Shown here piece by piece: positions 41,607 through 52,995 of a stretch of 64,000 nt of DNA. The stretch covers positions 423,001 to 487,000 of the forward strand of contig CANJKZ010000428.1 in the NCBI GenBank assembly GCA_947471745.1. Reading direction: 5' to 3'. Below the pieces are notes generated by a model. It ran no database searches. It was not told where the DNA came from and was given only the letters and a program-made list of their open reading frames with translations. The position numbers and the translations under genes were made by a program. Origin of the DNA: Closterium sp. Naga37s-1. Taxonomy: Eukaryota; Streptophyta; Zygnematophyceae; Desmidiales; Closteriaceae. Position 1 is the first letter of the stretch. The number at the start of each line of letters is the position of its first letter.

Positions 41607-44136
41607 ATGGCCGGATCTGCGATGGTGGTAGAGAACCCCGTCTTTTCTTCGGCTAACCTCTTCAAGCCTAAGATTCACCCGGATACGTACGAACCTGGAA
41701 GCGTGTTCGACGACTCATTTCACACGCCTACCTCGAATCCGGCCAAGAATGGCGTCAACATCGCACGGAAGATGCTCGTCACGAAATGGGGTCTTCCCTG
41801 GGGGTCTGGCAACTCCGACGCAAAACGCATGGATCTCGACACGGGTGGCGGTCAGGTTCATCAGCAAAATGACGTGCGCAGATTTGACGGAGAAACGCGT
41901 ACAATGGACAATCCCATTTTCATGGCGCCAAGCTTCTTGGCCGACGCCGGAAGCATCCGTGTTCTGCAGTCGCAGGCGTCGCTTGCTTCGACTGGACGCG
42001 CGGGAATGATAGACGGCGAGATTCAGCGGCTCATTCGGGATAAGCGGCTGGAGGATCCCTTTTACGTGATGGACATTGGGGAAATCGTCCGTCTGTTTAC
42101 GGTGCGTCGCACTCCCTTCATTACTTAAACTTGTGCAATCTTCGTTCTGGAATTCGTTCTTAAACATTGGAGAATCATTCTGACAAGCTCTCGTCTCTTG
42201 TGGTTTGTTTCTTCTTGCAGGGATGGACGAACTCCTTTCCCCGGGTCCATCCGTTCTACGCGGTGAAGTGCAACCCGTCGCCGCTGCTCCTCTCTGTGCT
42301 TGCATCCTTAGGAGCGGGATTCGACTGCGCGAGCAAGGCCGAGATTTCTCAGGTCGGTCTGCAAGACGCCTCCTCGTTAATCATTTACTACACCTCAAAT
42401 CCGCTCGAGATTCGTCTGCAGTTGTTAGCTATGATGCTGACTGTTATCGGTGCTGCTCGCTTTGCAGGTTCTGAGCATGGGTGTGTCGCCTGACAATATC
42501 ATCTTCGCCAACCCCTGCAAGATGCCGTCACACGTCACCTACGCCTCGCGAGTGGGTGTGCGTGCGACGACGTTCGACTCTGAATCCGAGCTTGTCAAGG
42601 TACAAATCCTGACTCATGAACCGTTAAGTTGAAATAAGAAATTGCAGCTCAATCATTCTCAGATTTTCCTTCCTTTTTCTTTGTTGAATCTAATGCGCTC
42701 AAATGTTGGAACACAGGTACACGCGTTGAACCCGTCTGCGGTGGTGCTGCTCCGTCTGCAAGCCAACGACTCCACGGCTCGCTGCAACCTCGGCGTCAAG
42801 TACGGCGCGCTCATGCACGAGGTGCCTTCTCTCCTCGCCGTCGCGGCCCGCCTCAAGCTCCACGTAGCGGGAGTATCGTTCCACGTCGGTAGCGGCGCGG
42901 CTGATCCCGCTGCATTCACCCGCGCCATAGCTGCAGCGCGCGACGTGTTCGACATGGCTGTTGACGTGGCACGAGCGGCCGGCACGCCTGCCATGTCGGT
43001 TCTCGACGTGGGCGGCGGGTTTACGGCGCCTGGGACGGGTTGCTCTGGCGGCATGGCTTTCGACGCTGCGGCCAATGGTGAGTTACCTGAATCCCTTGAT
43101 TCGCCCTGATCTGTTTTTTTCGCTTTGTGATATCCTGATTCGCGTTCCTGGCTCCTGTTTGTCTAGATTTGCTTGCTGTTCACCCAATTTTCGCTTCGAT
43201 TTTCAGTGTGCTGATAAGTTTATTTTTTCTTTCACTGCAGCGATCAACTCGGCGCTTGACCGCTTCTTCCCGGAAGCCAGCGGCGTGACGGTGATCGCGG
43301 AGCCTGGCAGGTACTTTGCTGAGACGCCCTCGACGCTCGCGACTTGCGTCTTCGGCCGTCGGGTACGCGGCGAGCGGCGCGAGTACTGGATCAACGACGG
43401 GCTGTACGGCTCGATGAACTGCGCGCTCTACGACCACGCGACTGTGCGCGCGCACCCGCTTGCGCGCGCGTCCGCCGCTTATGACGGGTCTTCCGCCAAC
43501 AACGAATTTGATGGCGGAAGATTTGAGGTTATTGACGTGAGCGGCGGCGGCGGTACGGATGACAAGGCGGAAGATGGCGAGGGCTTGCCTCCGGAGGCGG
43601 AGTGCGGGGGAAAGCGCAGGAAGGGCGGCGGAGGCGCGGGAGCTTTGCGCGGGGCGAGCGGAGCGTCCTTCCCGTCGACGGTGTTCGGTCCCACGTGCGA
43701 CGGGCTGGATATGGTTCTGCGCGACGAGGCGCTGCCTGAGCTGGCGATCGGTGATTGGCTGGTGTTTCCAAACATGGGCGCGTACACTGCGGCGGCTGGG
43801 TCCAGCTTTAACGGGTTCGCGACCGGGGAGATTAAGACGTATTTGGTGTACACCGTGGAAGGAGAGGAGGAGCACGGCGGCAAGGCGGGCCTGGCGGCTG
43901 CAGGGATCAACGGCGGAAGTGGAAGCGGAAGCGGAACGTTTGAGGGGATGAGCATGTGCGAGATGCTGGGAGGGGATGGCGGTGGCATGGGGGAGGCAGC
44001 GGGAGAGGCGGGGATGTACCTGACGCGGTCGGCGTCAGAGGAGATGCTGCACTCGCCGCGGAGCTCTGGCGGAGGCAGCAGCGACCGCGGGAGTCTGGGC
44101 GGCGTGTGCGACGCGGCTGGCAGTGAGAGCATCTGA
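41607..44136 (+). CDS. ODC: Ornithine decarboxylase, group IV (fold-type III PLP enzyme)
   Basis: Five exons, 41607-42101, 42221-42352, 42468-42599, 42717-43077, 43241-44136, phases consistent, 671 residues. It makes putrescine from ornithine, the first step of polyamine synthesis. Diagnostic residues: PLP lysine Lys181 in [14 protein letters not shown] at 309-313, the phosphate loop GGGF at 352-355, EPGRYF at 394-399, and Cys525 in GPTCDGLD, the catalytic cysteine contributed across the dimer. The family is usually about 430-460 residues. This protein adds about 140 residues in front, a 70-residue Gly/acidic insert (about 443-517) before the catalytic Cys block, and about 90 residues behind. 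The related enzymes arginine and diaminopimelate decarboxylase lack this Cys motif. The front extension has no clear transit-peptide character. Confidence 0.94.
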
Positions 44137-44495
44137 GGCGGAACGAAAGGAGGTGGAGGATGAGGAATATTCACAAGCCGATTCTTGGCAGCAAGTTTGG
44201 AGCTGCAACGTATAGGAGAATAAGAGCAGGTCTAGGGCCTGCAATAAGAGCGCCTCGGAATTGGTTAGCTGCGAGACGTTCCTCATTAGGGGCTTGCAAC
44301 GTGCAGCGATTCTTTTGTTTGTATGCATTGTTTATATTACAATAACATTATGCATTACATTTCCCAAGCAGCATGCCATCCTAGTACATGTACAGCAGCA
44401 AAAGCTAACGCATACACAAAGTGCAACTCCAAATTGTCAACTAGACCAGCAAGTTGCAAGATCTCTTGTGCATGCATGCCTAAGATCAGAGTCCA

Positions 44496-46499
44496 TTATA
44501 TCATGGGCACTCCCTGCTCTTCTGACTTGTCAGCTGCAGCACCGCGGAAGTGAAGTGCAGCTGTAGTATGACCATTACCTAAATAAAAATCATCGTCTCT
44601 GTAACCGTCATCAATACTGGTCCCATGAGCAAAAGCTGCTGTTGCAGCACTCTCTCCCGAACCTTCCCCTCCCATTCCTTCACCTGCACCACTCTCATCC
44701 CCATGTTCAGGATCGTTGTCCAAATACGGTGCATTCTGGCTGTGATCATGGATGCCGCTGCTGCTGCTATCGCCATGCAGATCCAAGAAGCGGGATTTCT
44801 CCATCTCGTCATGCTGCCGTCTGCGGCGGTGCTGGTGGCGCAGAATGAGTGCGATGACACAGCACATGGCGACGGCGACCAGGAAGGCGAAGGAGAGAAT
44901 GACGGTTGTCACCCATGTGCCCGTGACGTCGGTGACTGCTGGTTCAAACTCGGTTACTGGAAGGTGGGGAAATGGACGGCAGGGAGGGAGGGAGATGGAG
45001 AGGGCGAGAGAGAGAGAGGGAGAGCGAGAGGGAGAGCGAGAGGGAGAGGGAAAAGGGGCAGGTTGTGGAGCAGGCTAGGAAGCAGAAATTTACCATGGAA
45101 GGCGGGCGGGCATACTGAACGAGGTTGGCTGAACAGCAGGGCTAGCAAGCGGAAACCAGTGGGAGCTAGACAACCAGCTTCGCTTGTAGCAGGAACTGAG
45201 CATTCCCAGCGATCGGTGACTAAACCACTGACCGCGTGGAGCAGGAGGGGGCGGGGGAGCCACACACGTATCACACGCCAGTGACACGTAGAGCACCCCT
45301 GGTATGTCGATAACCGCTACACCGCCTGACATGGCTGCAGTGGGGTTGCGCCGATGTGGCCCCGTGGCCGTGGGTTGTTGCTCGGCGGGCAGCGAGAAGT
45401 TGGCGGGGCAGAGCGGGAATTCGGCAACGGTGGAGGTGTAGAGGAAGAAGTGGCGCTGGTATATGCCGCACTGCTTGCACTGCTCGTGACCCAGCTGTGT
45501 CACTGGCTGTTGGTGGGATGCGTGGGGGGATGGGGACCGAGTGGGAGTGGGGAGCGACGGAGGGAGTGGGAGAGGGGAAGGAGGTGGATGAGTCAAGTTG
45601 GGGTAGAGGAGAAGGAGGAGTTACGGAGACATGGTGACTGCGAGTGATCAGGGGGGATCTTTGAAGGACAGATCAGGTGGAGGGGGGAACAACAGAAGCT
45701 TTCAGAGAAGGACCAGGTGAGATAGACACGATACGACAAGAGGCGACAGAAGCTGGCACGCGGGTGTGCGCTTGCAATCACTTCACTGCCTATCATTCCT
45801 GCCTTGTTGACATGCTATGCAACCAGCCCCTTTCTTGTGCTTGTCCCCAATCACGCCTTCACCACTTGAGGTGCTCCGATACTCTGCTCCGCCCTTCGCT
45901 CAGACCACCATTCCATGTGCCCACCTGCCTACCTCCTGCCACGTGCCACCCGCCATGTGCCACCCGCCATGTGCCACCCGCCATGTGCCTACCTGCTGCC
46001 GGGCCGGCCACATGTCTACCAGCCACGGCGGGCACTGGCAATCCTGTGCGCACCTGCCATGGCTCGGAGCCAGAGAATTCGACTTTGGTGAGAATGCTGT
46101 GGACTTGCGGCAGGGCGATGTGCGACGCGTCGTCCTTGCACGAGAAGAAGACGCTGGGCGGCAGCACCATGCCCGTGTCCCTCATTACAGTCACGCTCTG
46201 GAGAGTCACGTTGAAAGGTCCTCTTGCTGCTGCTGCTGCCGCCGCTGCTGCAGCTGCTGCTGTTGTTTTTGCTGATGCTGCTGCTGCTGCTGCTGCGACC
46301 ACTGGGGAGGGAAATGGGTGACAGACAACCGGGTTGTTGTGAGAATTGGACATGGATTGGGATTGTTGGGGACAGGGTGGGGGATGGGCGGAATTTGGAA
46401 CATACAGGGACGGACATGAGCAGAGGAGAACAGGCAAAGCTTACTTTCAAGCAGCAGCAAAGCTAGGATTTTGGGGAGGAAGCGGCGGATGCACGTCAT
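44496..46499 (-). CDS. Type I membrane protein of unknown function
   Basis: Exons inferred on the minus strand: about 46445-46499 (MTCIRRFLPKILALLLLES, signal peptide), a second ending at 46054 (GPFNVTLQSVTVMRDTGMVLPP, SCKDDASHIALPQ, KVEFSGSEPWQ), a third from about 45486 to about 45270 (CKQCGIYQRHFFLYTS, FPLCPANFSLPAE, GVAVIDIPGVLYVSL), and a last from about 44959 to 44496 (TEFEPAVTDVTGTWVTTVIL). The last holds one membrane helix (VILSFAFLVAVAMCCVIALIL) followed by RHQHRRRRQH, a stop-transfer signal, then a cytosolic Gly/Asp-rich tail. A luminal or extracellular domain with paired cysteines is therefore likely. It resembles a small plant family of unknown role from memory only. The second exon's acceptor is ambiguous inside a CAG repeat, and the third exon's donor is ambiguous. 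An ATG at 46532 is an alternative start. Confidence 0.65.
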
Positions 46500-46532
46500 G
46501 TCCCGTTGCATCTTGACACGTGTCCCGTCCAC

Positions 46533-47666
46533 GAACTCGCCCGCCCGGGATTTGGGTAATCCTACGCCCTTCTAACGACGGCGTTGCAAGGGGACCGAAT
46601 CTAAGCAGAGTCGACCAATTCGCGCCCACCCGAATCTGAGAGCAAGGAAGCGAGAAGAGATTGGATTTTTTTCTCCAGCTCCCATCGACTAATAAACTGA
46701 TAGTGGCTGCTGCTGCTGCTGCTGGCTAGCACGAAAGCGGCGATTCTGGATTACTCGCAGCTTACATCTCAACGCCAACTAGCGGACTCGCGTGCCACGC
46801 GAACGAACAACATCTGCCCGAAATACCGAGAATTATGACGAGACAACAATGGCAGACAAGGGCACGCGCACTGCTACCGGCGCGACTCAAGGATCCTCAA
46901 TAGAGACACAAGCAGAATGAGAGGGAACAACTGTGGGTGGGGTGGGTGGGGTGGGGGGATGAAGGGCACTGGTGGAAGGCAAAAGGTGGGAAGAGGGGCA
47001 GGATCAGCAAAGTAGCATGCTTTGATTTGATTCGTTTCTGTGCGGTCGTGTACGTTTTGGACTGATTTGGTACTTCGTGGTGTGATGCACCTGACCTGAC
47101 AGCAGTGCGCCATACGGTGCTAGTGGTTTTGTTCTGTTTCGCTATGTTCCAAAAGGGTAATGTACGATAGCATAGTTCTTCCTTTGCGTACAGAATTCAA
47201 CCGCACGCGATGAACGCGCTAAATGCAGCATCGCATCTGGACAACTTGTTCTAGAGAGCGGGAATCATGGAAAATGCAGGTGTAGCTATGGATTCGGTGA
47301 CGAATGGTAAAGGTATAGAATGGGCTAAAATATGTTCTATGGTATGCACCTTTCACATCACACTGCCCCTGCTCTAATTTAATCATCCGTTTCGTAAGGA
47401 GCTTGACGTTGTTATGGCACTAGCGTTACATATTAGCAACCAAGAACAATAAAAAGAGGTAGCAGGTGATCCTAGGCAACAAACCACAGAATATACACTT
47501 CCATCCAACAATACCTACAAGCCCATTATAATAGAAAATTATCCACCATAAGGAACACTATGCATCACATTCAAAAACTGCACCCATATTACGGCTCCAA
47601 GCACCATATACATCTCCCCTTCGTCTCCAAAGCTCAAACCTCATAACATGCCACCCAGACCAACTC
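46533..47666. other. Intergenic, no gene recognised
   Basis: It contains the promoter of the type I membrane protein and the 3' end of the GH63 gene. Bases 47150-47640 are AT-richer. No domain seen in any frame. Confidence 0.5.
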
Positions 47667-50600
47667 TCACGAGGAGGTGTCCATGGCATTTAATGCCATA
47701 TCAGAGGGCCGCTTCGGCCCACTCATGCGGTGGCCAATAGCCGAAGCAGCAGGGCGGTCCAGCCACGCGAGGCACATGGCTGCCGTCCAGGAGAAGTTTG
47801 CTCCACCCGCCCCTGCTCCGGTCAGTGGGTCAAAGTATTCGTGCAGCCCTGCTTGCGATGTGAGGTGCAGAGAACTGTTGCGCACCTTCTCGGCTAGCTC
47901 TGACAGCCTGCACACGGCACACAACAAGAAGGGCAGAAACATGTTCAACGCTCTCATCCTCACAACTCTTCTCCACAACAAGCCAAAGGAAACTCCGGCG
48001 GGGCCTAACCATCACCAAGAACGCTCTTCCCGGCTTACCCGTAGTGCTTGAGTCCGTTTGAGACCATCCAGTGGATGACGAACCACACGGGTCCTTGTGC
48101 GCATACCACACCTGTTAAGGAATCTTTCTAGGAGACTAAAAACCATCACCCAGAGTGCTCTTCCCGGCTTACCCGTAGTGCTTGAGTCCGTTTGAGACCA
48201 TCCAGTGGATGACGAACCACACGGGTCCTTGTGCGCATACCACACCTGTTAAGGAATCTTTCTAGGAGACTAAAAACCATCACCCAGAGTGCTCTTCCCG
48301 GCTTACCCATAGTGCTTGAGTCCGTTTGAAACCATCCAGTTAATGATGAGCCACACTGGTCCGCGCCAGTAGCGCAGCGCCTCAAAGCGCGGGTCCGAGG
48401 GGTCGGTGCTGGGCACACCGTAGGGCACCTGCTCCTGCCACCGCTTCAGCGTCACTGCCAGCCGCGCCGCTTGCTTCTTTGTGGCCGCTCCTGCATGGGA
48501 GGTGGAGGAGGGAGGGGAGTGGAGGGGGGTTGGGTGGGGAAGAGATGGGGTGGGTTGTGGGAGCACTCTACAGTGACCTGGTTGCGGCGTCACTGCCAGT
48601 CATGCGACCTGCTTCTTCATTGCTGCTCGTGGATGGGAGGGGGTTGGGAGGTGGGGGGAGAGATGGGGAGGGCAGGCCGCAAGAAGGACGGTGAGACAGG
48701 AGCATGAGGAAGGGGATGGAGGGCGGGTAAGGGGCTTACTTTGGAGAGCAAAAGCAGGAAGACGGTCACTCCCATGAAAAGGCATGGAGGAGCAATGTTG
48801 GAGCATGAAGTGACTGTTTTCTATGTTTTTCTGAAACTGGAAGACATTCCCCAGCGCTGGACACTCCTCAGATCTGACCTGCGAAGAGCGGGAGGAAACC
48901 CGCAGAGGTCTTGGCATCCAGCAGCTTCCCCGTGAGCTGGTCCTTGCACTTGAAGATCCCATCGTGTTCATCCCACAGCGTCTCGAACCCGCGGAACCCC
49001 GCGTCGAGCCAGCTCTCGATCTCCGCAGCCACGTCCTCGTGGCCGAGCTTGAGTGCGAGCCAGCGCAGGTCGCGATTGGCGCGCAGCAGAATGGAGTTGA
49101 CGCACAGGTCCGTGACGCGGAAGGGCGAGATGTGGTACAGCTGTGACGAGTCGTAGAAGTTGGTGTTCTTGAAGCTGCCCAGGAGGAGGGAAAGGGGAGA
49201 ACGATGGGATGGGTGCGGGGGTTTGAGGGAAAGGATGGAAAGGGTGTCGGGAGGGTTTTAGAGCAGGTGGCGGGGTTGAGCAAGGTGAAACGGCATGGGG
49301 GAAGCGAAAAAGTGAGGGGATGATAGAGTGTGGGAGGGAAAACACGGGAGACAGATTGTGCGTACATGTAGAGGAGTGTGAGGTAGCGGTCATATGTGGC
49401 CTTGTTTGATAAACGTAAAGGTGCATGCACGTTCTAATGGATTCTGGTGACGCAAATGCTTGGTGTGCGTACGTGTAGAGGAGTGTGAGGTAGCGGTCAT
49501 ATGTAGCCTTGTTTGATAAACGTACAGGTGCATGCACTTTCTAATGAATTCTGGTGATGCAAATGCTTAGTGTGCGTACGTGTAGAGGAGTGTGAGGTAG
49601 CGGTCATATGTAGCCTTGTCAGGGCGCATGGCGGCATCAACGTGTGTGAGGTCGCGGCGCTGGTAGGGTGGCAGGTCAATGATGGGGAACTGCATCGCCT
49701 CATCCCACGCAGGGCTGTTGTCCATTCCACTCTCCCACGGGTGCAGGATGGCCACCACGCCCGTGCCTAGGGGGTCGCGCGCCTGGTGGGGTTGGTGAAT
49801 GGTTGGGGCAGCACAAGGTTATTGGGGCAGCACAAGGATATTGGGGCAGCACAAGGTTATTCGGGCAGCACAAGGTTATTGGGGCATGAATAGATGGGGA
49901 TGGATGGGATGAGATGAGGAACCGTGCAATGCTGTGCTGCACGGGGCTGCTGTTGTCCATGCCGCTCTCCCACGGGTGGAGGATCACCACCACTCCTGTG
50001 CCCAGCGGGTCACGTGCGTGGTGTGGGTGGTAGTGGGGGTATCGAACAGTAGGTGGGGCATGAGCAACTGAGCAATGCTGTGTTTCATTTCATGGGGTTG
50101 CTGTTCTCCATGCTGGCTGCACGGTTGCAGCGCAGTGCACTATTTTTATTGTTCTCTTTCCTCTCTATTGTCACGAAAGGGTTCCCTCCATCACCTCCTC
50201 CTGTTCTTGCGAAAGCCATCACCTTCTCACAAGCCATGTCCATCAGAACAGCCTCCCACCTTGGTTTCAAATTCTTGTCAGAATGCCAAGAGAAAACTCA
50301 CCCAGCCACCAAGCACCCACCTTGTACCACCAGCGGTGCCATGCCAGAAGCTTCGGAAACAGCAGCTCCATCTTCTCCCTCGCGAGTTCCTTATCCACCG
50401 CATGCTCATACAAGAACCGCACAGAGAGCGTCGCCACTGGCGGCTGGGTGATGCCCGTGGAGGGGCTGGGGCGCTCCTTGCTGCCCCATATCTCGGGCCC
50501 CGGGAAGTAGGAGTCCGTGGGGCGGTGGAAGAGGATGGATGGCACCATGCCGTCGCTCCACTGCCCCGACATTAGCATCTCAATCTCTTGCCACGCACGC

Positions 50601-52392
50601 GGCTCGTCGAAAACTGCCCAGCCTGCTGCCACGATGGCACTGTCCCAGTTCCACTGGTGAGAGGGGGGAGAGGGACGAGAACGAGGGAGAGCGAGCGGGA
50701 GAGGCGGGGAGGGGAGTCTGAAAACACGAAACGAAACGGAAGAGCGCATGCTCCAACGGTGGACGGACATGAAAGGGGGAAAGAGTCGTGGCTAACGCGG
50801 GAACCGGTAGCGAGATGACTCTTGAACCAATTCAAAAGGACTAACCGACGGACGGACAAGTGGACGGGCGGACGGACGGGCGAACGAACGGACGGGCGGA
50901 CGGACGGACGGACGGACGGACGGAAGGACGGGCGGAGGGACGAGCGGACAGAAGGACATGCGGAGGGACGGGCGGAGGGACTGGCGGACGAAAGGACGGG
51001 CGGGGGGACTGGCGTACGGAAGGATGGGCGGAGGGACGGGCGGACAGACCTGGAAGGGGTAAAGGCCTTGCGTGGGGATGGTGTAGCCGCCCAGGTCGTT
51101 CTCCCGCAGCACGCGCATGGAGTGGTCCACTATCACGCGCCGCCCTGGCGGCAGCTCCGAATCCTCCAGCATGCTGGCGGAAAAATGGATGGATGCCAAA
51201 GGGGGTGAGATGCAGCAGGGGGCATGGTGGGACGAGGTTTGGGGCGCTTCGTACGTCGACGGGCATGATTGGCGAGAGTGAGGACAAAGGGCATTGTCGG
51301 AAGAGACGAGTATGGGGAAAAAGGAGGAGGATAGACGCGATCAGGAGAGAGGGGAAGACAGATAGCGAGAGAAGGAAGAGACGTATGGAGAGGGGAGCTA
51401 GGGAAGTTCCGTTGGAAAGCAAAGAATGTGCTTGCTGATATTACTTTTCGCAACATTGGAGTTAGTGGCAATTAGGCGCACTCCATCACGCAATCAGCTG
51501 CCCAGTGATTGCACATCGGGTCAGAGTGGTGTTTCAGTTCTCTCAACAACGATAGCTTCGCACACACTAGTTTGTAGAGTTCCTTGCTTCGCGTGCATCG
51601 AGCACGTGCACGTGCGCAGCACCTTTTGACTACACAGAATTCATTTCGCGCGCACGTGCTCAGCATCCCCATGCCAAACTCCCCACGTTCATCCCATTCT
51701 CCAAATCCCACTCCCACCTCACCCCTCCCCTTTTCACCCGCTCCCCACCAGAAACTCACCTCCAATTCCACCCCATCCACAGCCAAGACTCCAACTCACC
51801 CGGGCGTCACAAGAGAGAAGAGGTGTCTCAAGCTGCCGGCTCGCCACTGCGCCTGGTCCGACGGGGACTTCATCAGCGCGCCCGCCACCACGCCGTTCGT
51901 TCCCTTGCTCGCCGCGATACCGCCACCACCGCGGGGCTGCATGTCCATCGGGAGTGCCGACACGTCGTCGTTCGACCACCCGCGTGATATCCCAGCCGCC
52001 GCGACGGCGTCACTGGGCGAGCCGCCGCCGCCGCCACCACCTTGTTGACTCATGGGCTTGCTGATAATCCCGTTCTTACCCCGCTCCGACATTTCTGCTT
52101 CAACGCGCGAAGCTCCTCCCTCCTCCGAATGTTCCATGTCATCGATTGGATCCCTCCACGTCAGCTTGTTACCATTTCTGCCGGCGGAGAGTTTCCCCCC
52201 GCCGGTCGCGGAGATGGCGTCGGAAAGCCAGGGCGCGCAGGCGAGGCAGGAGGAAAAGAGGCGGAAGAGGGTCGAGGGGGACGGGGGAGGCGGCGACGCG
52301 CGGATGAGAGGCCCAGGCGCGGGGAGAGCGGCGGAACGAGCGACGACGAGGGTTTCGCCTCCCCCCTGCGGGAGATGGCCCACGTCGCCCAT
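47667..52392 (-). CDS. GH63 mannosylglycerate/glucosylglycerate hydrolase-like enzyme
   Basis: Seven exons with fully consistent phases: 51800-52392, 51050-51173, 50321-50653, 49580-49782, 48879-49174, 48307-48490, 47667-47907. They give 657 residues. The catalytic region follows the mannosylglycerate hydrolase pattern: TIPTQGLYPFQWNWDSA, GQWSDGMVPSILFH, FPGPEIWG, HPWESGMDNSPAWD (residues 364-377), YWRGPVWLIIN, LHEYFDPLTG. By comparison with bacterial enzymes Asp371 and Glu601 would be acid and base. The known enzymes hydrolyse 2-O-mannosylglycerate or glucosylglycerate, compatible solutes made under salt, cold or nitrogen stress. Selaginella has a plant member. The first exon adds about 195 residues rich in Gly and Ser with no clear targeting signal. 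Mannosyl-oligosaccharide glucosidase (same GH family) fits worse. Several introns hold partial copies of adjacent exons. Confidence 0.88.
48041..48308 (-). repeat. Two 134-bp tandem copies of a GH63 exon 3' part plus its splice donor
   Basis: Bases 48041-48174 and 48175-48308 are identical. Each carries, on the minus strand, a 57-bp relative of the end of exon 48307-48490 (GPVWFVIHWMVSNGLKHY against GPVWLIINWMVSNGLKHY) with the donor GG|GTAAGC kept. The real exon edge follows at the next 134-bp step (48309). An upstream CACAAG could serve as acceptor. They are either alternative exons or non-functional duplicates. Confidence 0.88.
48583..48632 (-). pseudogene. Decayed copy of the start of a GH63 exon
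   Basis: The minus strand reads ATGAAGAAGCAGGTCGCATG then ACTGGCAGTGACGCC, aligned to the start of exon 48307-48490 (ACAAAGAAGCAAGCGGCGCG then GCTGGCAGTGACGCT). An in-frame TGA has arisen. Confidence 0.75.
49358..49571 (-). repeat. Two 107-bp tandem copies of the 3' part of another GH63 exon
   Basis: Starting points 49358, 49465 and 49572 are each 107 bases apart. Each unit contains the last 40 or so bases of exon 49580-49782 (KATYDRYLTLLYT) with its donor GTACGC or GTACGT-like sequence plus about 60 bases of other sequence. The third unit runs into the real exon. Confidence 0.85.
49795..49886. repeat. 19-bp direct repeat, four copies
   Basis: Units of TTATTGGGGCAGCACAAGG lie in the intron next to the acceptor of exon 49580-49782. 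Confidence 0.85.
49935..50030 (-). pseudogene. Diverged copy of the 5' part of GH63 exon 49580-49782
   Basis: The minus strand encodes ARDPLGTGVVVILHPWESGM, against ARDPLGTGVVAILHPWESGM in the real exon, but a TGA-like shift and loss of the acceptor (CCAGGCGC in the exon, CCACGCAC in the copy) mark it as non-functional. A further, shorter trace occurs near 50080-50120. Confidence 0.8.
50845..51045. repeat. GGAC tetranucleotide-derived array in a GH63 intron
   Basis: Roughly 50 units of GGAC, GGGC and GGAG form the 200-bp intron part directly after exon 51050-51173. Long frames across it (Arg/Asp or Pro/Ser rich) are artefacts of the repeat. Confidence 0.85.
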
Positions 52393-52995
52393 GGTGACTG
52401 CCGATGGATGGTGGACCGTTGGCTCTTTCAGACTTGGCGCGTAGCAGTGTCTTCTGCCAGCGTGCGGAGCAGTGGCTTGTTTTATAACAGCTGCCGAATA
52501 ATGATGAAGTCAGAGTTGGCGTTAGTGTGAGTTATCTGGCGTTAGATGCGCCGGCTGCGGCGCGTTGGCGGGCGTTGAAAACGCGTTGGTAGTGCGGTTT
52601 ACAAGGGCGTCAGTGCAGTTAAGGATAGTATGGACTCGTTCGCGGTGAAGGCTAATGGTCGCCAGACTGAGCGACGCGCGACGCGAAGATGCGAGGAGTT
52701 TCGGTCACAAGATTCTTCGTGAGCAGCGACCGGCGAGCAGAAACACAAGGCAATTTTCCCGCCACGACTGGACGAGCTCGCAAAGAAGCGAGAGACCGGG
52801 AGAGTAAGTGGGTCCGATCAAATGTATGCTGCCAAAACACGGCGGTATGAGTGTTCAGTACCAGTTAGTATCCGTCAGACATGAGTGTGAGTCACGCACA
52901 CGAGAAGTTGGCCGATGACGCTGATGGTGAGAAACCCAAGGGTGATAACACTGGGCTTCTCGTGGTCCCCTCCTCAGCAGCCACGGGATGGCCGG
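52393..52995. other. Intergenic, promoter side of the GH63 gene
   Basis: 600 bp between the GH63 start and the hAT target site. No gene seen. Confidence 0.45.

Noticed and set aside
47667-52392. ER mannosyl-oligosaccharide glucosidase I
   Set aside because: The same GH63 family, but the motifs HPWESGMDNSPAWD and LYPFQWNWDSA and the length match mannosylglycerate-type hydrolases better, and no signal anchor is seen.
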